DNA of 64,000 nt from positions 165,584-229,583 of the forward strand of contig NZ_KB849755.1 of NCBI RefSeq assembly GCF_000368925.1, in the 5' to 3' direction. The notes under the pieces were generated by a model. The model was given only the letters and a program-made list of their open reading frames with translations. It made no database searches and was not told the DNA's origin. Origin of the DNA: Acinetobacter bereziniae LMG 1003 = CIP 70.12 (GTDB lineage: Bacteria; Pseudomonadota; Gammaproteobacteria; Pseudomonadales; Moraxellaceae). The translations under genes and the position numbers were made by a program. Of the stretch, positions 36,227 through 44,453 are shown in pieces; the stretch's first letter is position 1, and every line of letters begins with the position of its first letter.

Positions 36227-36246
36227 GTTCATTATATCGAACAATC
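36227..36246. promoter_or_regulatory. Operator-like repeat, copy 2 (near azlC)
   Basis: GTTCATTATATCGAACAATC. It holds the inverted repeat TGTTC-N8-GAACA (36226-36243) and ends 27 bp before the azlC ATG. The two copies are 47 bp apart, about 4.5 helical turns. Confidence 0.6.
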
Positions 36247-36273
36247 CTACACTCTAAATTCAGGCTGAATCTG

Positions 36274-36936
36274 ATGAAGTATAAAGAAATTAAAAGCTTA
36301 CCTAGACCTCTTGTCAAATCTATTGTGATTATTTGTATAGCCACAGGATTAATTGGTGTTTCCTTAGGCTCACTTGCTGTCAACTATCACCTGCCAATCT
36401 GGATTCCATTGCTTCTATCAAGTTGCGTACTGGCAGGTGCTGCTGAATTTACATTTATTGGCATGATCGCTTCTGGGAGCAGCCCAATTACTGCTGCAAT
36501 TGCTGGGCTTTTAATCAATCTTCGCCACCTCCCATTTGGTTTAGCTGTACATCATTTTATTGAAAATAATAAGTTTAAGTTTTTTGCAAGTCATATCATG
36601 AATGATGAAAGTGTATTATTCGGGCTTACACAATCAACAGACATTCTAAAACGAAGTGCATATTGGCTTTGTGGAATGGGAATTTTGCTGACTTGGCCCT
36701 TAGGCGTATTGATAGGTTATCTTATGGGAAGCCAGCTAGAGTATACAAAACTTTTAGGAATCGATACGATTTTTCCTGTAGTGCTGTTTGCACTTACATT
36801 CAAGGCATTAAAGCGAAAATCAACACGGAGATCCGCAATCACAGGTGCAATAATAAGTTTAGCAACAGTTCCTTTTCTTCCAACTGGAATCCCAATACTC
36901 ATGTCCTTGTTGGGTCTAATTGCAGGAAGAAAATAA
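36274..36936 (+). CDS. azlC: AzlC family branched-chain amino acid exporter, large subunit
   Basis: 220 aa membrane protein from the ATG at 36274; an upstream TTG in the same frame at 36187 would read through the operators and is rejected. The family signature LSSCVLAGAAEFTFIGMIASG, then AGLLINLRHLPFGLA, is clear. AzlC with AzlD exports branched-chain amino acids or related compounds. Stop is 1 bp before the azlD ATG, so they are translationally coupled. Likely controlled by the divergent XRE-cupin protein. Confidence 0.88.
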   Translation: MKYKEIKSLPRPLVKSIVIICIATGLIGVSLGSLAVNYHLPIWIPLLLSSCVLAGAAEFTFIGMIASGSSPITAAIAGLLINLRHLPFGLAVHHFIENNKFKFFASHIMNDESVLFGLTQSTDILKRSAYWLCGMGILLTWPLGVLIGYLMGSQLEYTKLLGIDTIFPVVLFALTFKALKRKSTRRSAITGAIISLATVPFLPTGIPILMSLLGLIAGRK

Positions 36937-36937
36937 C

Positions 36938-37255
36938 ATGAATCAACAAATGATTATTTTAATTGGTATTATGATTCTTGCAGGTGGCACATACCTAATT
37001 CGCTACTCAGGCTTGGCATTTAATCATTATTTTTCGATCAGTAAACAGCAAGAACAATTGTTTAATGATGCAGCAACCACTTTACTTTTTTCGATTGCAA
37101 TCTTGAGTACTTTTTTTGAAGGCAACGAATCGACTGATTTTGCTAAAATTATCGGTGTCGCTGTCGGTTTGTATCTAATTTGGAAAAATTATTCGCTGAT
37201 CAGTATTATTCTCGTATCTACGCTTGTTACTACTGTGTTTCGCTTGATCAAGTAG
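36938..37255 (+). CDS. azlD: AzlD family small subunit of branched-chain amino acid exporter
   Basis: 105 aa from the ATG at 36938, with GGAAGAAAA (end of azlC) as ribosome binding site. Four hydrophobic segments; the AzlD signature GGTYLIRYSGLAF is at residues 15-27. It pairs with AzlC to form the exporter. A strong terminator follows the gene. Confidence 0.87.
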   Translation: MNQQMIILIGIMILAGGTYLIRYSGLAFNHYFSISKQQEQLFNDAATTLLFSIAILSTFFEGNESTDFAKIIGVAVGLYLIWKNYSLISIILVSTLVTTVFRLIK

Positions 37256-37282
37256 TACGATTTTAAGAATCAATAAGAAAGC

Positions 37283-37318
37283 AAAAAGCGCTTTACCAGT
37301 GAGATAAAGCGCTTTTTT
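37283..37318. terminator. Bidirectional terminator between azlD and lapA
   Basis: Perfect 13-bp stem AAAAAGCGCTTTA / TAAAGCGCTTTTT (37283-37295 and 37305-37317), 9-nt loop. It separates the rightward azl genes from the leftward lapA. Confidence 0.9.
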
Positions 37319-37328
37319 AGCATAATGA

Positions 37329-37694
37329 TTAAAGAGGATTAGAATTCTTGTTTTCAGGTTGAATATCTAATACCGTCTTTTCATGACGAGCATTTGCAGC
37401 AGCTTCAGCAGCAGCCAATTGCGCAGTCTGAATTTGTTCCTTTCTGAGATGATCAATATCTTTACGAAGACGCTTAACTTCCCAAGCATTTTGGAATACA
37501 CGGAAAACCTGTACACCAAGCAACAATCCAAGAACAATTCCGAGGACTAAAGTCAATAATAGTAATAGCCCTAAACGCATTGCTGGTACCTGAGTAAACA
37601 ACAAGTCTACTGGTAGTTCAGCAGGATTTTGTAGGACTAATGCTAAAGCATAGCCAAATACCACCAACAGTAATGCAACTAAGAAATAGCGCAT
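37329..37694 (-). CDS. lapA: LapA family (DUF1049) membrane protein
   Basis: 121 aa from the ATG at 37694, with GGGGTG upstream. Two N-terminal membrane segments (RYFLVALLLVVFGYALALVL and LGLLLLLTLVLGIVLGLLLG) and a basic cytoplasmic coiled coil with RRKDIDHLRKEQ-type sequence (RLRKDIDHLRKEQIQ). In E. coli LapA works with LapB in control of LPS assembly. It lies downstream of ihfB (21 bp gap) in the rpsA-ihfB-lapA order. lapB is not adjacent. Confidence 0.82.
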   Translation of the reverse strand: MRYFLVALLLVVFGYALALVLQNPAELPVDLLFTQVPAMRLGLLLLLTLVLGIVLGLLLGVQVFRVFQNAWEVKRLRKDIDHLRKEQIQTAQLAAAEAAANARHEKTVLDIQPENKNSNPL

Positions 37695-37715
37695 AATCAC
37701 CCCATTCGAATTTTA

Positions 37716-38018
37716 TTAGTTAGCAGATTCGTTTACTGCATCACGCAATGCTTTACCAGGCTTAAAGTGCGGCACTGCTTTCGCTGCAACTTCTACAGAC
37801 TTACCTGTTTTAGGATTACGACCTACACGCGGCTCACGGTGGTGTAGTGCAAAGCTACCAAAACCACGAATTTCAATACGATCATCTGAAGACAATGATG
37901 CAATCATTTGATCAATCATAATTTTTACTGCTTCTTCAACCAATGGCTCTGCCAAATGTGGGTTCTTGAGAGCAATTCTTTCTATTAAGTCAGACTTATT
38001 AAGTGCTTCAGTTGTCAT
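37716..38018 (-). CDS. ihfB: Integration host factor subunit beta
   Basis: 100 aa DNA-bending protein of the HU/IHF family. The beta-subunit marker is the opening NKSDLIERIALKNP and the DNA-contact arm RIEIRGFGSFALHHREPRVGRNPKTG, with the proline that intercalates. It pairs with IhfA (gene not in window). Located downstream of rpsA as in many gammaproteobacteria, behind a terminator. Confidence 0.97.
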   Translation of the reverse strand: MTTEALNKSDLIERIALKNPHLAEPLVEEAVKIMIDQMIASLSSDDRIEIRGFGSFALHHREPRVGRNPKTGKSVEVAAKAVPHFKPGKALRDAVNESAN

Positions 38019-38079
38019 TTAAGACCTCATTAATTTTAATGCTATTTGACATACACTAGATAATATCCTTTTTAAATAC

Positions 38080-38119
38080 AAAAAGGTAGCGCAGTCATCA
38101 TATACTACGCTACCTTTTA
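38080..38119 (-). terminator. Terminator or attenuator between rpsA and ihfB
   Basis: 11-bp arms AAAAGGTAGCG (38081-38091) and CGCTACCTTTT (38108-38118), 16-nt loop, followed on the minus strand by TGTATTTAAAAAGG. The tail is only moderately T-rich, so partial read-through into ihfB is possible. Confidence 0.65.
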
Positions 38120-38177
38120 CAGTATTTGAATAAAAAATATTAATTAATTACATTAAATAATACTTCTTAACAATAAC

Positions 38178-39854
38178 TTAGTGGTTCATTTGCGCTTTGA
38201 TCAAATCACCAATAGTCTTAGGACCATTGTCTTGACCATTTGCAGCTGTCTTCAAGTTAGCTACTGCTTCTTTCTCTTCAGCTTCGTCTTTCGCTTTAAT
38301 CGACAAGTTGATAGAACGTGATTTACGATCTACATTGATGATTTTAGCTTCAACTTCTTGACCAACTTCTAAGAATTTAGTTGCATCTTCAACGCGATCG
38401 CGGTTGATTTCAGATGCTTTCAAAGAAGCTTCAACTTCGTCAGCTAACTTAACAGTAGCGCCTTTAGCGTCAACTGCAGTTACTGTACCTTTAACCAACG
38501 CACCGCGTTCGTTAGCAGCTAAGAAGTCATTGAACGGATCGCTGTTCATTTGCTTGATACCAAGGCTGATACGGTTACCTTCTGCATCTACAGACAAGAT
38601 AACAGCTTCAACTGTATCACCTTTCTTGTAACGACGGATGGCATCTTCGCCTTGTTCGTTCCAAGAAATATCAGACAAGTGAACTAGACCATCGATACCG
38701 CCTGGTAAACCGATGAAGATACCGAAGTCAGTGATTGACTTAATCGTACCTGAAACTTTTTCACCTTTGTCGTGTGACTTAGAGAATTCTTCCCATGGGT
38801 TCGCACGAGTTTGCTTGATACCCAATGAAATGCGGCGACGCTCTTCATCAACTTCAAGAACCATAACATCAACTTCATCACCAATCTGAACAACTTTAGA
38901 TGGGTGGATGTTTTTGTTGGTGTGATCCATTTCAGAAACGTGAACTAAACCTTCAACGCCTTCAGCGATTTCAGCGAAACAACCGTAGTCAGTTAAGTTC
39001 GTTACACGCGCTTTAACGATAGAACCTTTAGGATAACGGTTCATGATCGCTAACCAAGGATCTTCGCCTAATTGCTTAAGACCTAAAGATACACGGTTAC
39101 GTTCTTTGTCAAATTTAAGTACTTTAACAGTAACTTCTTGACCCACTTCAACAACTTCTGAAGGGTGTTTGATACGTTTCCAAGCCATATCTGTGATATG
39201 AAGAAGACCATCAATACCACCAAGGTCAACGAATGCACCGTAATCAGTAAGGTTTTTGATTGTACCTGTAACTGTTTGACCTTCTTCCAATTGAGAAAGA
39301 AGCGCTTCACGGTCAGCTGAAGATTCAGCTTCCATAACAGCACGACGAGATACAACAACGTTGTTACGTTTAGCATCAAGTTTGATTACTTTGAATTCTA
39401 ACTCTTTACCTTCAAGGTGAGTTGTGTCACGGATAGGACGAGTGTCTACCAATGAACCAGGTAAGAATGCACGAACTGGACCGATGTCAACAGTGAAACC
39501 GCCTTTAACCTTACCAGAGATAACACCAGTAACGATTTCGCCGTCTTCAAAGATTTTTTCAAGTTTAGTCCAAGTTTCAGCACGTTTCGCTTTTTCACGT
39601 GATAAAACTGTTTGACCCATACCGTTGTCAAGCGCTTCAACAACAACATCAACTTCGTCGCCAACTTGAACTTCAAGTTCACGTTGTTCGTTTAAGAATT
39701 CTGAGCGTGCAACAACACCTTCAGATTTAAGGCCAGTGTCAACAGTAACCCAGTCAGAGTCGATGCTAACAACGATACCTTTAATAACGGCACCTTTGTC
39801 GATATTAAGAGTTGATTCGCTTTCTTCAAAGAGGGCTGCAAAAGATTCGGTCAT
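38178..39854 (-). CDS. rpsA: 30S ribosomal protein S1
   Basis: 558 aa (E. coli 557). Six S1 RNA-binding repeats can be followed: GVVARSEF, GSLVDTRP, then four with the regular TDYGAFVDLGGIDGLLHITDMAW, TDYGCFAEIAEGVEGLVHVSEMD, TDFGIFIGLPGGIDGLVHLSDISW and a divergent sixth (VKLADEVEASLKASEI). The C-terminal tail is acidic, then has QDNGPKTIGDL. It brings mRNA to the 30S subunit. It follows cmk, as in E. coli, and its 118-nt leader may carry an autoregulatory structure. Confidence 0.97.
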   Translation of the reverse strand: MTESFAALFEESESTLNIDKGAVIKGIVVSIDSDWVTVDTGLKSEGVVARSEFLNEQRELEVQVGDEVDVVVEALDNGMGQTVLSREKAKRAETWTKLEKIFEDGEIVTGVISGKVKGGFTVDIGPVRAFLPGSLVDTRPIRDTTHLEGKELEFKVIKLDAKRNNVVVSRRAVMEAESSADREALLSQLEEGQTVTGTIKNLTDYGAFVDLGGIDGLLHITDMAWKRIKHPSEVVEVGQEVTVKVLKFDKERNRVSLGLKQLGEDPWLAIMNRYPKGSIVKARVTNLTDYGCFAEIAEGVEGLVHVSEMDHTNKNIHPSKVVQIGDEVDVMVLEVDEERRRISLGIKQTRANPWEEFSKSHDKGEKVSGTIKSITDFGIFIGLPGGIDGLVHLSDISWNEQGEDAIRRYKKGDTVEAVILSVDAEGNRISLGIKQMNSDPFNDFLAANERGALVKGTVTAVDAKGATVKLADEVEASLKASEINRDRVEDATKFLEVGQEVEAKIINVDRKSRSINLSIKAKDEAEEKEAVANLKTAANGQDNGPKTIGDLIKAQMNH

Positions 39855-39972
39855 GATATACCTAGAAAAGTCAGCGGTCTTGGATCAGACAAGGCCGGTT
39901 TAGTTAAGCATCTACATAGTCCATATGAAACTGATCAAGCTATGCTTTTGCTAATATTTAATTAAATATTCG
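39855..39972 (-). promoter_or_regulatory. rpsA leader with palindromes, candidate S1 autoregulation site
   Basis: Between cmk and rpsA the 118 bp contain a perfect 18-bp palindrome AATATTTAATTAAATATT (39953-39970, two bases past the cmk stop) and weaker hairpins nearer the ATG, one with a GGA in its loop region. S1 controls its own translation through a structured leader with GGA loops in E. coli. That this leader works the same way is inference. Confidence 0.4.
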
Positions 39973-40662
39973 TTACTTAGCTAAATGAGTATCGACATAA
40001 TCAGTCATCAGTTTAAATACTTCATCAATGTTCAATTCCGAACTATCGATGATATAAGCATCTACTGCTGGCTTGAGTGGAGCGACTGCGCGTTCCATAT
40101 CTCGCTTATCTCGAGCTTGTATATTAGCTAAAATGTCGCTTATTTTAACATCCAGCCCCATTCCCTGCAACTGTTTTACACGACGTGCTGCACGGGACTC
40201 AGCCGATGCGGTGAGATATATTTTAGCTTGCGCTTGTGGAAAGATCGAAGTCGCCATATCTCGACCATCTGCAACCAAACCAGGCATTTGAGCAAATGCA
40301 TGCTGACGTTCAACCAAAGCCGCCCTAAGCGCTGGAATTGCAGCAACTTTTGAAGCAAATTCCCCCACCCGTTCAGTACGGATGGTTTGGGTCACATCTT
40401 CCCCATCGAGTAAAATAGTTGTACCCGTTTCAGTCGTCTTAAACACAATATCCAAATGCATTGCAATTGTAACGCTTTGTTGAAGTGTATCCACATCATC
40501 CAAAGTATCCAACAATGCTTTTTGATGTAACGACAACCCAAGCAAACGATAGAGCGCCCCAGAATCCAAGAGATGAAATTGATAATGATCTGCGAGTTTT
40601 GCTGCCAGTGTTCCCTTACCAGAACCACTCGGTCCATCAATCGTGATAATTTGAATTGTCAT
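39973..40662 (-). CDS. cmk: Cytidylate kinase
   Basis: Phosphorylates CMP and dCMP. 229 aa. P-loop GPSGSGKGT (residues 10-18), the CMP-binding LDSGALYR, VAADGRDM-type motif (VADGRDMATSIFP) and the lid with ASAESRAARRVKQL are typical. It lies directly upstream of rpsA in the same direction and downstream of a SRPBCC gene (11 bp gap). Confidence 0.97.
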   Translation of the reverse strand: MTIQIITIDGPSGSGKGTLAAKLADHYQFHLLDSGALYRLLGLSLHQKALLDTLDDVDTLQQSVTIAMHLDIVFKTTETGTTILLDGEDVTQTIRTERVGEFASKVAAIPALRAALVERQHAFAQMPGLVADGRDMATSIFPQAQAKIYLTASAESRAARRVKQLQGMGLDVKISDILANIQARDKRDMERAVAPLKPAVDAYIIDSSELNIDEVFKLMTDYVDTHLAK

Positions 40663-40673
40663 TGTATTTCCAA

Positions 40674-41108
40674 TTAAGCTACAGACTTTGCAAGTTTCTT
40701 AAAGCCAAGTGTAATCGCTAGTTTAAGCTGTGCAAGTATTAATTTACTCACAAAAGGTGCACGTGCTTGTAATTCGATCGTATAGTTAACACGGGTTTTA
40801 TTTGGTGAAAGCTCTTCAAACTCAATAATTCCAATATGGTGTTTGATGAGTGGATTCTTAATCAACTTATATTCGATACGTTTATTGACATCTAGATACG
40901 TGATTTGCTCTTGAATTGGTTTAATCGGACCAAATCCCATACGACGAATCGACCCTAATCCATCTGGACGTTCAGGATCAGCCGCATCTTTTACACGTAC
41001 CACTTGTACAGGCGCAAATGCCACATTGTAGGTTGCATGTTTCGACAGTAAGTCAAATACCTGTTCAACTGGTGCATCAAACTCTTGTTTTACTTGAATA
41101 GAATTCAT
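40674..41108 (-). CDS. SRPBCC family protein (polyketide cyclase/ligand-binding fold)
   Basis: 144 aa. N-terminal EFDAPVEQVFDLLSKHATYN and the GIIEFEELSPNKTRVNYTIELQARAPF strand pattern show the START/SRPBCC helix-grip fold that binds hydrophobic ligands. C-terminal amphipathic helix. No catalytic motif is evident, and the ligand is unknown. It lies 11 bp upstream of cmk. Confidence 0.8.
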   Translation of the reverse strand: MNSIQVKQEFDAPVEQVFDLLSKHATYNVAFAPVQVVRVKDAADPERPDGLGSIRRMGFGPIKPIQEQITYLDVNKRIEYKLIKNPLIKHHIGIIEFEELSPNKTRVNYTIELQARAPFVSKLILAQLKLAITLGFKKLAKSVA

Positions 41109-41194
41109 TATTGTATCCTTTTATGCTGGTCATATATTTTATCGCATTTATTTTTGACAATATCAATTGTCATTAAAAACACCCGTATTCTAGA

Positions 41195-41719
41195 TCATTT
41201 TAATGTGTCATTTAAGGTCTTTTGTTGTTGCTTTAATTGTTTTTTTTGTTCACGACGCATTTTAAAAAAATTAGACAATTGAAGTGAACATTGTTGCTGC
41301 AAACATCCACCTTGATATTCAAATATATGATTGTAGTAACCCGTCTCCAACAACCTTCGGCTACTGATGAGCGAACCAGCTTTAGGTTCTTCTGCACCAA
41401 ATACAACCCGATGTACCCTAGCATGTATCAACGCACCTACACACATTGTGCAAGGTTCAAGCGTTACATATAAAGTGGTATCTTCAGGAAGTCGGTAGTT
41501 TTGAATATTGAGACAAGCATGCCGGAGTGCTTGAATCTCGGCATGTGCAGTAGGATCATGTTGTGCAATCGGTTGGTTAAAGCCCATGCCAATTAATTGG
41601 CCTTGACTGACCAAGACTGCACCTACAGGTATTTCACCAAGGGAAGCTGCGAATGCAGCTTGCTCTAAAGCAAGTTGCATCCATTTTTCATCAACATTTT
41701 GCTGCGACAATTCAGTCAT
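41195..41719 (-). CDS. tadA: tRNA-specific adenosine deaminase TadA
   Basis: Converts A34 to inosine in tRNA-Arg(ACG). 174 aa. Zinc/catalytic site: HAEIQALRHA (His59, Glu61) and PCTMC (Cys90, Cys93). The C-terminal 30 residues are very rich in Lys and Gln (KKQLKQQQKTLND), a tail that could help tRNA binding; it makes the protein slightly longer than E. coli TadA (167 aa). Its ATG is 7 bp from the end of the upstream enoyl-CoA-hydratase-like gene, so it belongs to the ung-led operon. Confidence 0.94.
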   Translation of the reverse strand: MTELSQQNVDEKWMQLALEQAAFAASLGEIPVGAVLVSQGQLIGMGFNQPIAQHDPTAHAEIQALRHACLNIQNYRLPEDTTLYVTLEPCTMCVGALIHARVHRVVFGAEEPKAGSLISSRRLLETGYYNHIFEYQGGCLQQQCSLQLSNFFKMRREQKKQLKQQQKTLNDTLK

Positions 41720-41725
41720 TTTAGA

Positions 41726-42847
41726 CTAGATAATGCCATATTGAGTCAATAGTACATTCCAACTTTCAATAGTCGTTTTCGGCGGATTGTGTCCAAGAAT
41801 GCCTTTTAACGTTCTTGATTCAACCTTTTCCCACTCTGGAGAAAGATCTTTGTCAACTAAACGCGCACGCACACCTTCAACAAAATCTGGATGACGAATT
41901 TTCCAGTCAGAAATTTGCTTTTCCAACTCAAATACTTCAGCCCAAGAATGAACTTGGCGTCCCCATTGCCATAATAACCATGTAATTGCAGCAGTACTTG
42001 GAGAACCTTTTTGTAAGTTCTCACTGGCTTGGCGCAACCAGTCACTGCGTGCATCGCTTAAACCAATGATCGCTTCATAATCTTGTTCAAAGTTTACACC
42101 ATGACAAACACTATGGATTACATCCAATGAGTTTTGTAGAGGACCCGGTGAAACTGGGCGATGTAAACTATTTAGCGTGTCATCCAAAGCACGGAAATCA
42201 CCAGCAGGATAATGATCCCAATCAATATCGAGTAATTTTTGCAACACCACATCACGTTGCGCATCACAAATGTGGGTTGCCCAACCAATTCCATAACCAC
42301 CTGCAGCAGTCATGATGGATCCTGTTAAACCAGTAAATAATCCGATAGGACCACGATCTGCCAAGAATCGCGTCGCACCAACATCTGGATAAAGTCCAAT
42401 ATTCACTTCTGGCATCGCCAAACGAGAGTAAGGCGTCACCAAACGGAATGGTGCAGCCATAAATAAGCCTAAACCACCACCCATAACATAACCTTCACCC
42501 CAAACAACAATAGGTTTGGCATAGTTATGCAGCAATAGATCTAAAGCGTATTCCGTTTCAAAGAATTGATTGGCAGTTTCGACTTCATTGTTAATCACCA
42601 ATTGACGAAGCTTACGCACATCACCACCGGCACAAAATGCCTTAGGTGTAGTTGAATCTAACCAAATTGCCTTGACTGCATCATCATCATGAAAATCTTC
42701 AAACAGCTTCAATAGTGCTGCAACGATGGATTCATCCAGCGCATGAAGCGATTTAGGGCGATTTAACCGAATAATGCGCCAACCATTTTGCGCTTCTTCG
42801 ATAATCAAATCAGGGTGATAGTTATTTATTTCGGGAGAATTTGTCAT
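41726..42847 (-). CDS. Enoyl-CoA hydratase/isomerase family protein, 3-hydroxyisobutyryl-CoA hydrolase-like
   Basis: 373 aa, too long for a plain crotonase (about 260) but right for the HIBCH group, which hydrolyses 3-hydroxyisobutyryl-CoA in valine breakdown. The N-terminal crotonase core is clear: FCAGGDVRKL, MGGGLGLFMAAPFRLVTP, MPEVNIGLYPDVGATRFL. The C-terminal part has the HIBCH-specific VEGVRARLVDKDLSPEW. Its ATG overlaps the ung stop by 4 bp (translational coupling), and tadA follows at 6 bp. The company of ung and tadA gives no functional clue. Confidence 0.85.
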   Translation of the reverse strand: MTNSPEINNYHPDLIIEEAQNGWRIIRLNRPKSLHALDESIVAALLKLFEDFHDDDAVKAIWLDSTTPKAFCAGGDVRKLRQLVINNEVETANQFFETEYALDLLLHNYAKPIVVWGEGYVMGGGLGLFMAAPFRLVTPYSRLAMPEVNIGLYPDVGATRFLADRGPIGLFTGLTGSIMTAAGGYGIGWATHICDAQRDVVLQKLLDIDWDHYPAGDFRALDDTLNSLHRPVSPGPLQNSLDVIHSVCHGVNFEQDYEAIIGLSDARSDWLRQASENLQKGSPSTAAITWLLWQWGRQVHSWAEVFELEKQISDWKIRHPDFVEGVRARLVDKDLSPEWEKVESRTLKGILGHNPPKTTIESWNVLLTQYGII

Positions 42848-43557
42848 GCGTCCAGCTGCCAGTCGATTGGCTCAATGCCATGTTGTTTCAGGTAATTATT
42901 TGTTTTAGAGAAAACCTTACAACCAAAAAAACCACCACGATTTGCTGCCAATGGAGATGGATGAGCAGCCTTTAATACAAGGTGTTTGTTCTGATCGATA
43001 CGTTGTCCTTTTTTCTGAGCATATGCACCCCATAGGATAAACACAATATGCTCTCTTCGCTCATTGAGTACATCAATGACATGATCGGTAAAATTTTCCC
43101 AACCACGTTTCTGATGTGATGTAGGTTGCCCAGCCTCTACAGTCAATACACTATTAAGCAGTAATACACCTTGTTGCGCCCATTTACTCAAATCACCATG
43201 TCGTGAGACTGGAACACCTAAATCGGTATTCAGTTCATGAAAAATATTGCGTAAAGACGGAGGTAATGCCACCCCTTTTTGTACAGAAAAACTCAATCCA
43301 TGCGCTTGATCAGGACCATGATAAGGGTCTTGTCCAAGAATCACCACTTTCACATTTGGAAGAGGCGTCGTGTCTAAGGCATTGAAAATGAGCGAGCTTG
43401 GTGGATATATGGTTTTGTTTGCATTTTTTTCAGCCACTAAAAAAGAACGCAAATCATCCATTTGCTGACTTAATAGGAAATCAGCCAAGCCTTCTTTCCA
43501 ACTTTGATCTAACCGAACTTGATTTAGTTTTGTTTGTTCGAGTTCAGACAATTGCAT
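42844..43557 (-). CDS. ung: Uracil-DNA glycosylase
   Basis: Removes uracil from DNA, family 1 UDG. 237 aa from the ATG at 43557. Catalytic GQDPYHGPDQAHGLSFSV (Asp77) and the leucine-loop HPSPLAANRGGFFGCKVF are diagnostic. First gene of a three-gene leftward operon: ung, HIBCH-like, tadA. Confidence 0.97.
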   Translation of the reverse strand: MQLSELEQTKLNQVRLDQSWKEGLADFLLSQQMDDLRSFLVAEKNANKTIYPPSSLIFNALDTTPLPNVKVVILGQDPYHGPDQAHGLSFSVQKGVALPPSLRNIFHELNTDLGVPVSRHGDLSKWAQQGVLLLNSVLTVEAGQPTSHQKRGWENFTDHVIDVLNERREHIVFILWGAYAQKKGQRIDQNKHLVLKAAHPSPLAANRGGFFGCKVFSKTNNYLKQHGIEPIDWQLDA

Positions 43558-43631
43558 CAACTTTCATCCTAAATTTTAATTTCCTAAAAACGTATCTATA
43601 TCTCAATGGATTTCTTGATTGAAACCGCAAT

Positions 43632-44228
43632 TTATATTTTAACCTGTAAATCCACTTCAGGGTTTTGAAATTGAACACCTTGTTTCAATTTTTCATACAT
43701 TTCAGGGTCTGTCCACTCAACTTGAACTTGTTCAGAAAAAATAATTTTATCCAAACTTAGCAGTCCCATTTGTGTGTTTTCAATATCTTCCTGAAAGCTT
43801 TGCGCATATCCTGTATCTGTTTCATGCACGATAACAGAATAAACCTCAACATCACCTTCACCATTCTGGGTAATGGTTGATTTTAGAACCTGTTGCGCAA
43901 GAAAGAAAAATACGCGTGAAAACTGCTCAGCTGAAGGTGAAACAGGTAATGCCACCCAACGCGCACTAAATGTTTTACACGCTTGAATATACTCAGGACT
44001 ATCTTCTTGCCAAAAACATATCGCATGATCAAAGCTATCAAAAATTTCTTTGATTATTCCTTTCAGCAATCCAAAATCATATACCATTTGACCATGATCA
44101 AGTTTTGAAGCTTTCAGTAATAACTCAACTTTATAGCTATGCCCATGTATAGATCGCTTACAACGATCTGATGTGCAATTACGCACAATATGTGCATTTT
44201 CAAACTTAAATAACTTACGAATTAACAT
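43632..44228 (-). CDS. queD: 6-carboxytetrahydropterin synthase-like protein (QueD family)
   Basis: 198 aa, larger than E. coli QueD (121 aa). The zinc ligands (His13 in FENAHIV; His28 and His30 in IHGHSYKVEL) and the catalytic cysteine in SDRCKRS (Cys23) are all present, and the HETDTGYA near residue 150 replaces the usual ExTxxxA. In other bacteria the enzyme makes carboxytetrahydropterin in the queuosine/preQ0 pathway. The C-terminal 45 residues are an extension without known function. No other que gene is adjacent. The 225 bp upstream carry its promoter. Confidence 0.8.
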   Translation of the reverse strand: MLIRKLFKFENAHIVRNCTSDRCKRSIHGHSYKVELLLKASKLDHGQMVYDFGLLKGIIKEIFDSFDHAICFWQEDSPEYIQACKTFSARWVALPVSPSAEQFSRVFFFLAQQVLKSTITQNGEGDVEVYSVIVHETDTGYAQSFQEDIENTQMGLLSLDKIIFSEQVQVEWTDPEMYEKLKQGVQFQNPEVDLQVKI

Positions 44229-44453
44229 GAGCCAAATTTTATAAACAAAGCGGTTAAGAAACTCGATTATAAAGCAAAACTCGAACCCTGAGCATTAATT
44301 TTCTCGTTCATTACAATTAGCTAAAAGGATAATCCCCTTTTTTGGCTTGGATTGAGCTTATCCAATTCAATAAAATATCTCAACCAACCTTTTTACAACC
44401 TTAAAAATCCTTTTAGAATAATAAACTTACAGATAATTCTTTTAATGTTTTAA

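Noticed and set aside
36187..36273. 29-residue N-terminal extension of AzlC from a TTG
   Set aside because: It would cover both operator-like repeats and has no ribosome binding site; the ATG at 36274 gives the usual AzlC N-terminus.
38404..39682. Several open frames of 60-98 codons on both strands within rpsA
   Set aside because: They are shadows of the highly expressed rpsA gene, which has full-length S1 repeats in its own frame.
44320..44350. AAAAGG...CCTTTTTT hairpin as a gspK terminator
   Set aside because: The T-run is on the plus strand, the wrong direction for gspK, and the stem is only six base pairs.
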